Positions 7,266-15,425 of a stretch of 64,000 nt of DNA are shown here, in pieces. The DNA is from an uncultured Aquimarina sp. Lineage in GTDB: Bacteria; Bacteroidota; Bacteroidia; Flavobacteriales; Flavobacteriaceae. The notes below the pieces were generated by a model. The model worked only from the letters and a program-made list of their open reading frames with translations, was not told where the DNA came from and searched no databases. How positions within the stretch are numbered: the stretch's first letter is position 1; each line of letters opens with the position of its first letter. A program made the translations under genes and the position numbers. The DNA lies in contig CANMTP010000001.1 in assembly GCA_947500845.1 (NCBI GenBank), positions 1 to 64,000 on the forward strand, written 5' to 3'.

Positions 7266-8447
7266 TTGACCGAAATTGGAACCGTTGGAATAAAGGAGTT
7301 TGACCAAACGACTATTCAAACAATAATTGATGGCTGTGAAGAATTTTATGAAAATTCTATAAATAAAAAAGAAGGTGACAAAAATTTTATTGAACCTTTT
7401 AGACTATATGAAGAATTTAGAACATTAATAAAGAATCTTTTTCAAGTAGCAGCAAAAGAAGGAAATGAAAACGTATTGTTAATGCTTGTAAACAGCAGAC
7501 TAAATCTTGAATTCAAAACAATTGAGAACCTCGACACCATTAGTATTACAGATTTTAATGACAAATATCAAGGTTGGAATTTTAATTTCGATAGTGAAGA
7601 TTTTTTTGAAAAAGCTATTCAATATAATGAAGATGAAGTTTGCAGAAGAATAATCGACAATCAAAGAGATTTTATAAGTAAATTAGTCAAGAAGATACTA
7701 GTGGATAGGAATTTTGATTATGACTTCAAAGATTTAATCAATAATGTAGACGAGTCAAATATGATAAATAATTGTCTAAGGGTAAGTGAAAAATTTTTAG
7801 AAACAATGCTTAATTCTAAAAAATATCACTTGTTTCAAAATATTTCCAACTTTCATTCTACACTTGATTTAAATATTTTAAGTTCACAAAATACTCGTAG
7901 TACAAAGTTATATCTTTTGCATGTTAATAATAATTACAAAGTAGATCAATTTGAGAAATACATAAAACAAAGTGATTTAAGAATCTTATCATCTCTGTGT
8001 TATCCTTTCGGTATCAGTACCACACAAGCTCTTACCGAAGTTCAATCGAGAATACCATTTATAGCATCACTTAAAGCAATAGATATATTATTCTCTACAG
8101 ATAAATTAAACAACATGGCTATTAATTCATTAAAAGCGGATTCGATGTTTTTAATTAAAAATATTGACAAGAATAAAATCAATAGAGAACTATTGAAGCT
8201 TGCTGTTTCAAAACTTAACGAACTTAGACAATCAATACATAAGAACGATTCTGACTTACGAAAAGACATCTATTTAAAATTGGAAAAGCATTTGACTTAC
8301 ATATACGAATATGCAAAAGCTGAAATTCCGGCTGAAAATAAATTAATTTCAAAAATTAAAAAGAAAATTAAGCAGTTTACTTTCAAAGAAAAATTTGAAA
8401 AAGACCTTAAAAAAAATGGATATTTGAGTAATGATAGTATCGTTTAG
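7266..8447 (+). pseudogene. DUF2254-like membrane protein, C-terminal soluble piece
   Basis: This is the continuation of the preceding piece in the same frame (7200 onward; first usable start TTG 7266). It is 393 residues, soluble, lysine/asparagine rich and helical, with no membrane segment and no catalytic motif I recognise. If the stop at 7197 is ignored the full product is about 607 residues. It could be made alone from TTG 7266, but nothing upstream looks like a strong ribosome binding site. It ends about 30 bases before the 3' cassette core. Confidence 0.6.
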
Positions 8448-8483
8448 TTAGGATTTATTCAGATTTACAAAGCAACAGCAGCC

Positions 8484-8565
8484 AACAATGATAACCGTTG
8501 CACAACCTGTTAATTTCTAACAATCCGACTTTAAATGCGCTCTTTTAGGAGCGTTTTTATTTTGT
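8484..8565 (+). terminator. Cassette tail motif with rho-independent terminator, second copy
   Basis: This nearly identical copy of 3959-4045 has the stem CGCTC/GAGCG at 8538-8553 followed by TTTTTATTTT. One arm has changed (AAGAGCG to AGGAGCG) and is tolerated by a wobble pair. Confidence 0.65.
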
Positions 8566-8844
8566 TGTAATCTCACAAGGAATAAAATCACAATTGCTTA
8601 TATAAAGTTTTACGAGGTGATAAAAGGTGTTTTTAACGTGTAAAAGTGGCCAAGCGGTTCCTGCCCCACTTTTCACTCGTTTTTCCACGAATTTTAAGTA
8701 TTTCTTCAGATTATAAGCCATCGCATAGAGATGCATGACTTTGTTGGCTTGCTTTATACCGATGGTATTGATCTTACGTAGCCCCATAATTTGGGTGAGT
8801 GTCCCAAATACAGGCTCTACAGTCGCCTGACGCCTAGCTTTCAT
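8557..8844 (-). mobile_element. IS1182-like transposase remnant (C-terminal part)
   Basis: This is 95 codons on the minus strand, including the catalytic-glutamate segment RRQATVEPVFGTLTQIMGL and the C-terminal AMAYNLKKYLKF stretch of IS1182-type transposases. The upstream part is missing; it is interrupted at 8845 by the repeat block 8848-9020, beyond which a piece of the N-terminal region resumes at 9021-9130. The transposase cannot be functional. Confidence 0.78.
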
Positions 8845-8847
8845 ACC

Positions 8848-9020
8848 CTTGCTCTGCGAAGTTTGTAACTTCGTAGCCTACCAAGATAAACTATTCCAAA
8901 TTATTGCCAACAACAATAACTATCACACAAGTCCTTAAAAAACAACTATCCTATTCCACATCTTTTATGTAAGCGATGATTTATGTTGGCTATATTATAA
9001 TATGTTAAGAACGTAAAGTT
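8848..9020. repeat. Second tail-type repeat block, copy 3
   Basis: This is a copy of 4280-4450 and 5969-6150: hairpin CGAAGTT-tgt-AACTTCG, tail motif near 8911, end at GTTCTGAACGCC. Here it sits between two pieces of one transposase remnant, as if inserted into it. Confidence 0.55.
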
Positions 9021-9130
9021 GTTCTGAACGCCAGTAAAAATTGTTCCCAGGAATACGAGTACTTAACTGAAAATCATTGAAGCGGTCTTCTTGATCAACC
9101 TTTTTGCCTTGTATACCATTAAGTTATAAA
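9021..9130 (-). mobile_element. IS1182-like transposase remnant (N-terminal piece)
   Basis: Read on the minus strand this gives GIQGKKVDQEDRFNDFQLST then RIPGNNFYW, the N-terminal region of IS1182-type transposases. The same region is preserved at about 12862-12955. Together with 8557-8844 it shows an element that lost its middle part. Confidence 0.6.
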
Positions 9131-9180
9131 CCTCATACAAGAAAAAACATTCTTAATGTTATCTTTTTGCTACCTTGTTA

Positions 9181-9326
9181 AGGGTATGAGATGTTCGGGT
9201 TCATAGTGGCTTAATTTCCCTAATAGAAATTCACGAGCATTAATTATCTTTAACAACGGCAGAAAGTTTTCACAAACTTTCTCGCAACCGATCATACAGA
9301 AAATAAAGTGTGTAATTTAAGAAACG
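9181..9326. repeat. attC-like boundary in front of cassette 5 (diverged)
   Basis: This boundary has the block GTTCATAGTGGC... and the stem AATTTC/GAAATT (about 9212-9231) in the same order as at 85-115, then a perfect 8-bp stem GAAAGTTT/AAACTTTC (about 9262-9281). CGATCATACAGAAAATAAAG matches the L'-R' part of the 1616-1688 site in outline, but the GTTG core has decayed. A weak complement to its end (GTGTGTAATTT) is AAACTACAACACC after the VIT1-type gene. Confidence 0.4.
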
Positions 9327-10244
9327 ATGGAAGTACTTGAACAAATAAATCAATGGATTAATGATCATCCTGTTTCTTCCAATATTATAAAATATATAGT
9401 TTGGGCTGTTTTTATATTGCTTGCCATCGCGTTTCTTCGACGATTTTTAAGAAAAAAGCTTCCGGATACCAGGATTAGATATAGATCTCAAAAAGGGGTA
9501 GAATTTTTTGGCTACGTGCTGCTTATTATAATCACAATTTCATTTTTTACAGGAAGTATAAAAGACTTTGCGTTAGCTATAGGATTGCTAACAGCCGGAA
9601 TTACAATAACATTACAAGAGTTAATTTTAAGCGTTGCAGGCTCATTTTATATATTTTTTGTGGGTGTCTATAAACCTGGGGATAGAATTGAAATTAATAA
9701 TATAAAAGGTGATGTAATCGATATTGACAGTATATATACTACAATGATGGAAATTGGCGAATGGGTTTCCAGTGATAATTATAGTGGAAGAATCGTAAAG
9801 TTAAGTAACGCTTTTGTTTTCAAAGGTCCTGTTTATAATTATTCAAAGGATTTTCCGTTTGTTTGGGACGAATTTAATATTCCTATTAGATATGAATCTG
9901 ATCTAGAATTAGCTAAAACCATAGTAGTTAAGGGTGCCTCTGAAACTTTATCTGAATATGTCTCTAAATCTATCTCTGAATGGAAACAGGTGGTAAATAA
10001 ATACTATATCGAAAATGCTCAAGTCGAACCAACGTTGGCAATAACTATGACTGACAATTGGGTACAATTCAATCTGCGCTATATCGTAGACTACAAGAAA
10101 AGAAGATACACAAAACACGTATTGAATGAACTTATTGGCAAAGAAATTCAAAAGACCGATGGTAAAGTACAATTAGCCTCTACCACAGTTGAGATTGTTA
10201 GAATCCCAAATATCAAAATTGAGAAAGCACAACAAACAGAATAA
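9327..10244 (+). CDS. Mechanosensitive ion channel family protein (MscS type)
   Basis: This is a 305-residue MscS-family channel. Three hydrophobic segments lie at about residues 20-39, 59-78 and 82-118. The last is rich in Gly/Ala and continues into the beta domain with the family hallmark of a pore helix followed by KPGDRIEINNIKGDVIDID (about 126-144). Such channels open on membrane tension and release solutes during hypo-osmotic shock. The following gene starts directly after its stop, so the pair forms an operon. This is a chromosomal-looking function carried inside the repeat-bounded region. Family assignment is firm; ion selectivity is not predictable. Confidence 0.88.
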   Translation: MEVLEQINQWINDHPVSSNIIKYIVWAVFILLAIAFLRRFLRKKLPDTRIRYRSQKGVEFFGYVLLIIITISFFTGSIKDFALAIGLLTAGITITLQELILSVAGSFYIFFVGVYKPGDRIEINNIKGDVIDIDSIYTTMMEIGEWVSSDNYSGRIVKLSNAFVFKGPVYNYSKDFPFVWDEFNIPIRYESDLELAKTIVVKGASETLSEYVSKSISEWKQVVNKYYIENAQVEPTLAITMTDNWVQFNLRYIVDYKKRRYTKHVLNELIGKEIQKTDGKVQLASTTVEIVRIPNIKIEKAQQTE

Positions 10245-10961
10245 ATGGCAGAAAAAACAGACAAATTAGAGGATTATTTGGCACCTCATTACATACATCG
10301 GAGTAATTGGTTGAGAGCGGCTGTACTTGGAGCTAACGATGGTATTTTATCAACTGCAAGTATTGCAATAGGTGTTGCTGCTGCGAGTGATATGAGAGAG
10401 CCTGTTATTTTAGCAACTTTAGCGGGGCTGGTTGCCGGTGCTTTATCTATGGCAGCTGGAGAGTACGTTTCAGTAAGTTCGCAAACAGATGTTGAAAAAG
10501 CCGATATAGAGCGCGAAAAGCAAGAATTGAATGAAATGCCTGAAATTGAATTACAACGACTAGCAGAAATTTATGAAAAAAGAGGCCTGAAAAAGGAGAC
10601 TGCTAGAACAGTAGCTCAAGAATTAACGCAACACGACGCGTTAGGCGCACATATTAGGGACGAATTAGGAATTAATGAAATTAGTCAAGCCAAACCTATT
10701 CAAGCTGCATTTGCATCTGGTGCTGCATTCACAGTAGGAGGATTACTTCCTTTTTTAGTAACACTATTTCTTCCTTTAAAAAGTATGGAATATTCACTTT
10801 ACGGCTTTGCCCTATTTTTTCTAATAGTTTTAGGAGCACTAGCGGCTAAAACAGGCGGTTCTAGTATTGGGAAAGCAATTCTACGAATTACTTTCTGGGG
10901 CACTGTGGCAATGGGGTTGACTGCTCTGGTTGGTTATTTGTTCAATGTGAATGTGGGATAA
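10245..10961 (+). CDS. VIT1/CCC1 family metal transporter
   Basis: This is a 238-residue protein of the VIT1/CCC1 family of iron and manganese transporters. The N-terminal half has the family pattern HRSNWLRAAVLGANDGILST (about residues 17-36) and GLVAGALSMAAGEYVSVSSQ (about 65-84). A charged helical insert (about 86-150) carries the glutamates expected to bind metal in the cytoplasm, and two or three more membrane segments follow at 155-238. The ATG abuts the TAA of the MscS gene. Export of Fe2+ or Mn2+ from the cytoplasm is the likely role by family; the exact metal is unknown. Confidence 0.9.
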   Translation: MAEKTDKLEDYLAPHYIHRSNWLRAAVLGANDGILSTASIAIGVAAASDMREPVILATLAGLVAGALSMAAGEYVSVSSQTDVEKADIEREKQELNEMPEIELQRLAEIYEKRGLKKETARTVAQELTQHDALGAHIRDELGINEISQAKPIQAAFASGAAFTVGGLLPFLVTLFLPLKSMEYSLYGFALFFLIVLGALAAKTGGSSIGKAILRITFWGTVAMGLTALVGYLFNVNVG

Positions 10962-10969
10962 AAAACTAC

Positions 10970-11240
10970 AACACCACCAGTAATCGTTGCACAAGCCTAC
11001 AAAAAAGGTTGATTAGAAAACCGATGATGTAAGCTCTGGGTTCATACACTTGTTTGTATGATCTTTAGCAGGCGATCAACACAAGCATTCTAGCTTGCCC
11101 CGGGGTGATTTACATATACTGTGGAAATTCACGATCTGGTTTTCGATTTTTTGATTAGTATGATAGAGTTCAACTGTAGACAGATATAAATGTTTTTAAG
11201 TATTTTTATGATTAAAACTATAGTAATTGCTAGTATGCAA
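10970..11240. repeat. Cassette spacer with tail motif and shared 3' block
   Basis: This spacer starts with a diverged tail motif (CAGTAATCGTTGCACAAGCC) and continues with a block (about 11042-11210, including ATACACTTGTTTGTATGATC and GACAGATATAAATG) that recurs at about 14291-14455. It ends just before the core at 11241. No gene is visible in it. Confidence 0.55.
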
Positions 11241-12368
11241 TTGGCGGTAATTAAACAAACACTATTGAAATGAAGTATATTTTCAGAATTTTATTGACAT
11301 TGATCTGCATTTCTACAATAAGTTGTAATAACAATAATTCAGATAAAAGAATTCAAAATATAGAGTTGGCTGACGACTATTCAGAAAAAATTGACAGTTT
11401 AGTACAAATTAAAGAACCTCACTTCTTTAATGGTGTTATCTTAATAACTAAAGACGATGAGGTTGTTTATAAAAAAGAGTATGGTTATTCTGATTTTGAC
11501 AAAAAAGAACCAATTTCATTGGATGACAAATTCAGAATATGGTCCAACAGCAAACAAATTACAGCTGTGTTGATTCTTAAGGAGGTTGAGAATGGCAACA
11601 TTTATTTACACAAACCAATTAGAGATTACTTGCCAAATTTCAATCAACCTTGGGCGGATTCAGTTACTGTCCATCACCTGTTGAATATGTCATCTGGAGT
11701 AAGAGATATTGAGGAACCTTTAGCATTTGAACTCGGAACAGATTTCCTTTACAGTAATCCTGCTTACGGTTTATTGAGCAGGATTATAGAAAATATCAAG
11801 GGTAAAAAATTTGCAGAAGTCGCTAATTCGCTCTTCGCCGAGTTAGGAATGAAAAACACCTATGCCTATGAATACGGTCAAAGTGATTCTGACTTAATAG
11901 ACGGTCATTGGATTTTTGAGGACGATTTTAGAATTGCCACCTTTGAAGAGTATAACTACACCAAAGAGTCTTGGGAAGAAATGCTTCCAGGTGGTGGAAT
12001 GGTTTCAAACGCCCACGATTTGAATCTTTGGGACAAGAAACTGCACAACGGAGGTATACTTAACATTGAAACATATAACCTTATGACTACTTCAGACGTA
12101 ATTGATAATTCAGACATTGACAAAGGTATGAAGTATGGTTATGGTGTTAACATCTTCGATAACAAATCCATAAGGTATATTGGTCATCGTGGGAGAGGAA
12201 TGGGATACGTAAATTTCAAGTTCTATGTGCCAGAGAAAAAATTAGATGTTGTTATATTGGAAAACGTCTATCACGACCACGAAGACCCAGCTGTAGTCTA
12301 TCACTTTGAAACGGAGATACGAAACATTGTTATGAATAGTAATTTAGTGAAATAATAATTACCGCCAA
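11241..12368 (+). mobile_element. Gene cassette 6 (serine hydrolase) with 13-bp complementary ends
   Basis: The unit is bounded by TTGGCGGTAATTA at 11241-11253 and TAATTACCGCCAA at 12356-12368, a perfect 13-bp inverted complement, the longest in the window. The 3' copy begins at the base after the stop codon of the single cargo gene. The tail motif ACACCGGTAACCGCTGTACA follows. Confidence 0.65.
11270..12355 (+). CDS. Serine hydrolase, beta-lactamase class C fold lipoprotein
   Basis: This is a 361-residue secreted lipoprotein. The signal peptide ends in the lipobox ISTIS-Cys19. The penicillin-binding/class C beta-lactamase motifs are complete: Ser92-x-x-Lys95, Tyr161-Ser-Asn163 and His306-Arg-Gly308 in place of the usual KTG, as in esterase and D-aminopeptidase relatives. 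The role is likely hydrolysis of a peptide, ester or peptidoglycan-derived substrate at the cell envelope; the substrate cannot be told. It fills cassette 6, starting about 30 bases after the 5' core and ending directly at the 3' core. A second, unrelated member of the same fold is at 19364-20455. Confidence 0.87.
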   Translation: MKYIFRILLTLICISTISCNNNNSDKRIQNIELADDYSEKIDSLVQIKEPHFFNGVILITKDDEVVYKKEYGYSDFDKKEPISLDDKFRIWSNSKQITAVLILKEVENGNIYLHKPIRDYLPNFNQPWADSVTVHHLLNMSSGVRDIEEPLAFELGTDFLYSNPAYGLLSRIIENIKGKKFAEVANSLFAELGMKNTYAYEYGQSDSDLIDGHWIFEDDFRIATFEEYNYTKESWEEMLPGGGMVSNAHDLNLWDKKLHNGGILNIETYNLMTTSDVIDNSDIDKGMKYGYGVNIFDNKSIRYIGHRGRGMGYVNFKFYVPEKKLDVVILENVYHDHEDPAVVYHFETEIRNIVMNSNLVK

Positions 12369-12545
12369 CACCGGTAACCGCTGTACAAGCCTCTAATAAA
12401 AGGTTGATTAGAAAATCGATGATCTAAGCTCTGGTTTTTGTGAGCAATATTTATAATATCTTAGGGGTGTAAATATGTTCTAAACGGCTTCTTTGATGCT
12501 TTAGAAAGGATTTCAATGATAAAATACATGCAAGTAGTACCCCTA
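12369..12545. repeat. Cassette tail repeat
   Basis: The tail motif is followed by GGTTGATTAGAAAATCGATG, AAATATGTTCTAAACGG and TTTAGAAAGGATTTC blocks. The same order recurs at about 14050-14220 and, weakly, at 16140-16300. No open frame of interest is present. Confidence 0.55.
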
Positions 12546-12960
12546 CCTGACTTTGTATAGTGTTTTTATTGAATTTTAAGTACTTTTTAAGTTGATAAGC
12601 AAATAGCTGCCAAATGCATTACTTTATTATCTTGCTCAATGCCAATGGTATTTATTTTTTGAAGTCCCATAGATTGGGTAAGGGTTTCAAATAAGGGCTC
12701 CACAATAGCCTATCGTTTGGTTTACATTGTTCAGCTTTCTGGCCTTGCCCGGTTTTACACTGATCCTTGCCTCTGGATCGATACTTTTCTGATCACTACT
12801 CCCATAAAATTCCTTTGTACTAGCATATAAAGAATATAAAGGAACCAGTTCTTTTAAACACCCGTAAAAATTTTCTTTAGGAACACGAACACTCAAACGA
12901 AAATTATTGAAGAGTTTTGCTTGATCAACCTTTTTGCCTTGGATACCGTTAAGTTAAAGG
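12545..12960 (-). mobile_element. Internally deleted IS1182-like transposase remnant
   Basis: On the minus strand, an N-terminal piece (GKKVDQAKLFNNF, then SVRVPKENFYGCLKEL and FYGSSDQKSIDP) is joined directly to EARISVKPGKARKLN from the middle of the family. A further gap leads to QAIVEPLFETLTQSMGLQKI and the diverged C-terminal end. The join at SIDP/DPEAR removes roughly the central third of a normal transposase. The order N-to-C on one strand is kept, so this is one decayed element. Confidence 0.7.
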
Positions 12961-13172
12961 AATAACTCAAAAATAACATGAAGACAATAGTAATTTTTTG
13001 CTAACTTGTACAATAGGCAGAAGGTATACCATAAAGGTAATAGCGGTTTAATTATGAAGGACAAAGTATTAGACGCTGATAGTGAGCTATGTTAAGCCGA
13101 AAACGTAGCGTTCCAAAATCCGATACTATTCTTATACCAGATCGTGGCAAAACATATCAGAATTAATAAAAT
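12961..13172. repeat. Diverged boundary in front of cassette 7
   Basis: GGTATACC...AATAGCGGTTTAATTATG at about 13023-13058 resembles the boundary block at 70-115 in outline. No clear 5' core could be paired with the end of the next gene. Otherwise nothing is recognised here. Confidence 0.3.
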
Positions 13173-14078
13173 ATGAATTTATTGAACAAATTATATCAAA
13201 TTTTTCTGTCTGAATATGCCAAAAAGCGAATTGAAAAAATTATACTATATATTGCACTAATAGGATTTTCCATTCACTTAATTTTAATTTACCTATCTAA
13301 ATTCAGCATCATTAATTTTCTTACGGAATCAGAATTTTTTAGTAATCCTATATCTGCAATTTACACCCCGTTCTCTTTTATTCTGATCTATGAAGTTTAT
13401 TTACTTATATATTACTTGCCAAAGTCATTTACCACCTACATAACCAAACAGTATGAAATAATAACACTTATAATTATTCGAAAATTATTCAAAGATTTAT
13501 CTGCAATAGAACTTTCGTCTGATTGGTTTGATATAAAAGGAGATATACAATTTACGTATGATATTTTGGCATCAATCATTCTTTTCTACCTGATTTTTCA
13601 CTTTCAAAAACAAGGAACGCGTAAATTAGAGCAACAAAATAACTCCAAACCAAAAATTGAAAAGTTCATATATACAAAGAAAATTATAGCCGTTCTTTTA
13701 GTTCCCACATTTTTTACAATGGCTCTAGTTACTCTTTTTAATTGGATATTAGGTGTTTCTTTAACTTCAACTGGTTATCCAAGTTATGAAACCGTTAATA
13801 ATCTGTTCTTTGACGAATTTTTTACAGTTTTGATTCTAGTGGATGTAGTTCTTCTTTTAATTTCCTTCTTTTACACTGATAAATTTCACAAAATAATAAG
13901 AAATTCTGGATTTGTAGTTTCAACGATTTTAATCCGTATGTCATTCGGAGTAAGCGGATTAGTAAGTACGATCTTAATAGTGCTAGCTGTTCTTTTCGGA
14001 TTGGCTATTATCCTAATTCATAACAAATATGAAGAAAATACTTTGATTAATAATGATAACCGTTTTACAAGCCCTTAA
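13173..14078 (+). CDS. Conserved multi-pass membrane protein of unknown function
   Basis: This is a 301-residue protein with about six membrane segments, near residues 22-42, 62-83, 132-148, 173-193, 215-233 and 245-281. Between the second and third is the charged stretch FTTYITKQYEIITLIIIRKLFKDLSAIE. I do not recognise a domain of known function; the pattern looks like a conserved inner-membrane family of Bacteroidota. The C-terminal residues NNDNRFTSP are encoded by the cassette tail motif itself (AATAATGATAACCGTTTTAC), so the gene has either read into the repeat or supplies the cassette end. The true ancestral stop may have been lost. Confidence 0.7.
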   Translation: MNLLNKLYQIFLSEYAKKRIEKIILYIALIGFSIHLILIYLSKFSIINFLTESEFFSNPISAIYTPFSFILIYEVYLLIYYLPKSFTTYITKQYEIITLIIIRKLFKDLSAIELSSDWFDIKGDIQFTYDILASIILFYLIFHFQKQGTRKLEQQNNSKPKIEKFIYTKKIIAVLLVPTFFTMALVTLFNWILGVSLTSTGYPSYETVNNLFFDEFFTVLILVDVVLLLISFFYTDKFHKIIRNSGFVVSTILIRMSFGVSGLVSTILIVLAVLFGLAIILIHNKYEENTLINNDNRFTSP

Positions 14079-14511
14079 TAAGAACAAAATGGATTAGAAA
14101 ACCGATGATCTAAGCTCTGGTATTTGTGAGTAATATTATAATATCTTAGGGAGGTAAATATGTTCTAAACGGTTTCTTTGATGCCTTAGAAAGGATTTTC
14201 ACGATAAAATACATGCAAGTAGCACCCTTGCCTGACTTTATAAAGTGTTTTTATTAAATTTCAGGTATTTTTTAGATTCTAGGCGATAGGTGCATACACT
14301 TGTTTGCATGATCTTTAAAAGGCGATCAAAACGAGCATGCTGGCTTGCCTCGGGGTGGTGTATATGGACTGTGGAAATTCACATCTGGTTTCCGATTTTG
14401 TGAGTAGTATGATAGTTCAACTGTAGACAGATACAAATCTTTTTAAGTATTTTTATATCATTATTATTTATAATTCTTTAAAAGTTGAAGACATTTAAAT
14501 AAGACAGGAAA
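14079..14511. repeat. Cassette spacer with two repeat blocks and a trace of transposase
   Basis: The spacer joins the tail block shared with 12369-12545 (about 14050-14220), a short trace of the IS1182-like 3' end (about 14235-14290), and the block shared with 11042-11210 (about 14291-14455, including TGCATACACTTGTTTGCATG). It is a mosaic of elements seen separately elsewhere. Confidence 0.55.
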
Positions 14512-15246
14512 ATGAAATATTTAACCTTTATCATATTAATAACGGTAAAAATTGGTATTGGACAATCATTTCCTTTAACCCTTTATAATGTTCCTGAGTT
14601 TAAAACTTGCGAAGAAGCCAAAGAATATGCTGAGCTCAATTTTAGTAACAATAATATGGTGTGGTCAAGATCCGGAGCATTAGATTATTTTAAAAAGGAT
14701 TATCCAAAAGGCTTTGTTCAATTTTATGAAACTTATTTTTATGCCAAATATAATATTAAGTTTTTTATGCGAAGTGAGGATTGTATGACCTCACCTGAAC
14801 AATACTGTTATGCAAAGAATATGGATAGTATTATTTTGAAAAAATACGGAAAAGACTTCTTTAAGAAAGAGCAGCTTAAAATTGAAAAGATTTTCAAAAA
14901 CTCAAATCTTGATGAATGCTCAAATATTATAGATTTTAATAAAGCATATTCATATCTTGATAGTCCACCTAAGTTTATAGGTAATGATAGAACTCTAAAA
15001 AATTATTTAAAAGAAAAGTTTAAAACTTCTCTAGCAGAAGAAATCCCAAACTTTGACACAATAACCTTGATTATTGACAGTAAGGGAAAGATAATTGATT
15101 ATAAAATTAATAGTTCAAAGATTCAACATAAAACTAAAATTCAGATCATTCTTGAATTAAATTCTCTAGGAAACTGGGTTCCGGGTTATTTATATAATCA
15201 AAAGGTCAATTCAGAGCGGGAGTTTATAGATTTACACGAAGAATAA
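14512..15246 (+). CDS. Secreted protein with TonB-C-like C-terminal domain
   Basis: This is a 244-residue protein with a cleavable signal peptide (about residues 1-17, ending GIGQ). Residues about 30-140 are rich in aromatic and charged residues with four cysteines and match nothing I know. From about 163 the sequence follows the energy-transducer TonB C-terminal pattern: PPKFIGNDRTLKNYLKEKF, then ITLIIDSKGKIIDYKI, then NSLGNWVPGYLYNQKVNSE. Such stand-alone domains occur in many Bacteroidota envelope proteins and do not prove a role in TonB transport. Localisation is probably periplasmic. Confidence 0.65.
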   Translation: MKYLTFIILITVKIGIGQSFPLTLYNVPEFKTCEEAKEYAELNFSNNNMVWSRSGALDYFKKDYPKGFVQFYETYFYAKYNIKFFMRSEDCMTSPEQYCYAKNMDSIILKKYGKDFFKKEQLKIEKIFKNSNLDECSNIIDFNKAYSYLDSPPKFIGNDRTLKNYLKEKFKTSLAEEIPNFDTITLIIDSKGKIIDYKINSSKIQHKTKIQIILELNSLGNWVPGYLYNQKVNSEREFIDLHEE

Positions 15247-15249
15247 AAA

Positions 15250-15323
15250 ACATATAACAATCTGTATTTTGCATATGCTCCCCTTGAAAAGCAAACACAT
15301 AATATAAGAAACGTTGTACTTAA
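15250..15323. repeat. attC-like site between cassettes 8 and 9
   Basis: The order of parts matches 1616-1688: AACAATCTGTAT, a central TTTGCATATGCTCCCCTTG...AAGCAAAC segment, then ATATAAGAAACGTTGTACTT. The terminal GTTGTAC at 15313-15319 fits GTTRYRY rather than strict GTTRRRY. No strong complement to it was found downstream of the next gene; AAAGCACGTAGCATCGG at about 16136-16152 is a weak candidate. Confidence 0.5.
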
Positions 15324-15425
15324 TTGAACAAGAACTCTGGAGAAAGAAATAGCTAAGTGATTCTTTTTATAGAAACTACATTAATATCGATTGAGACCTT
15401 TATCAATTTTGGAAAAACTTCATAC

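Larger units (their letters stand above)
6574..8486 (+). mobile_element. Gene cassette 4 (broken DUF2254-like membrane protein)
   Basis: The unit is bounded by GTTGGCAGC at 6574-6582 and GCAGCCAAC at 8478-8486, an inverted complement with one mismatch in nine. The tail motif AATGATAACCGTTGCACAAC follows at once. Confidence 0.55.

Noticed and set aside
188..12368. Complementary ends as terminal inverted repeats of insertion sequences
   Set aside because: Ends differ between units, units encode no transposase, and no target-site duplications are seen; a trans-mobilised element is not fully excluded.
12687..12896. Open frame of 69 codons on the minus strand as an independent gene
   Set aside because: It is part of the internally deleted IS1182-like transposase remnant.
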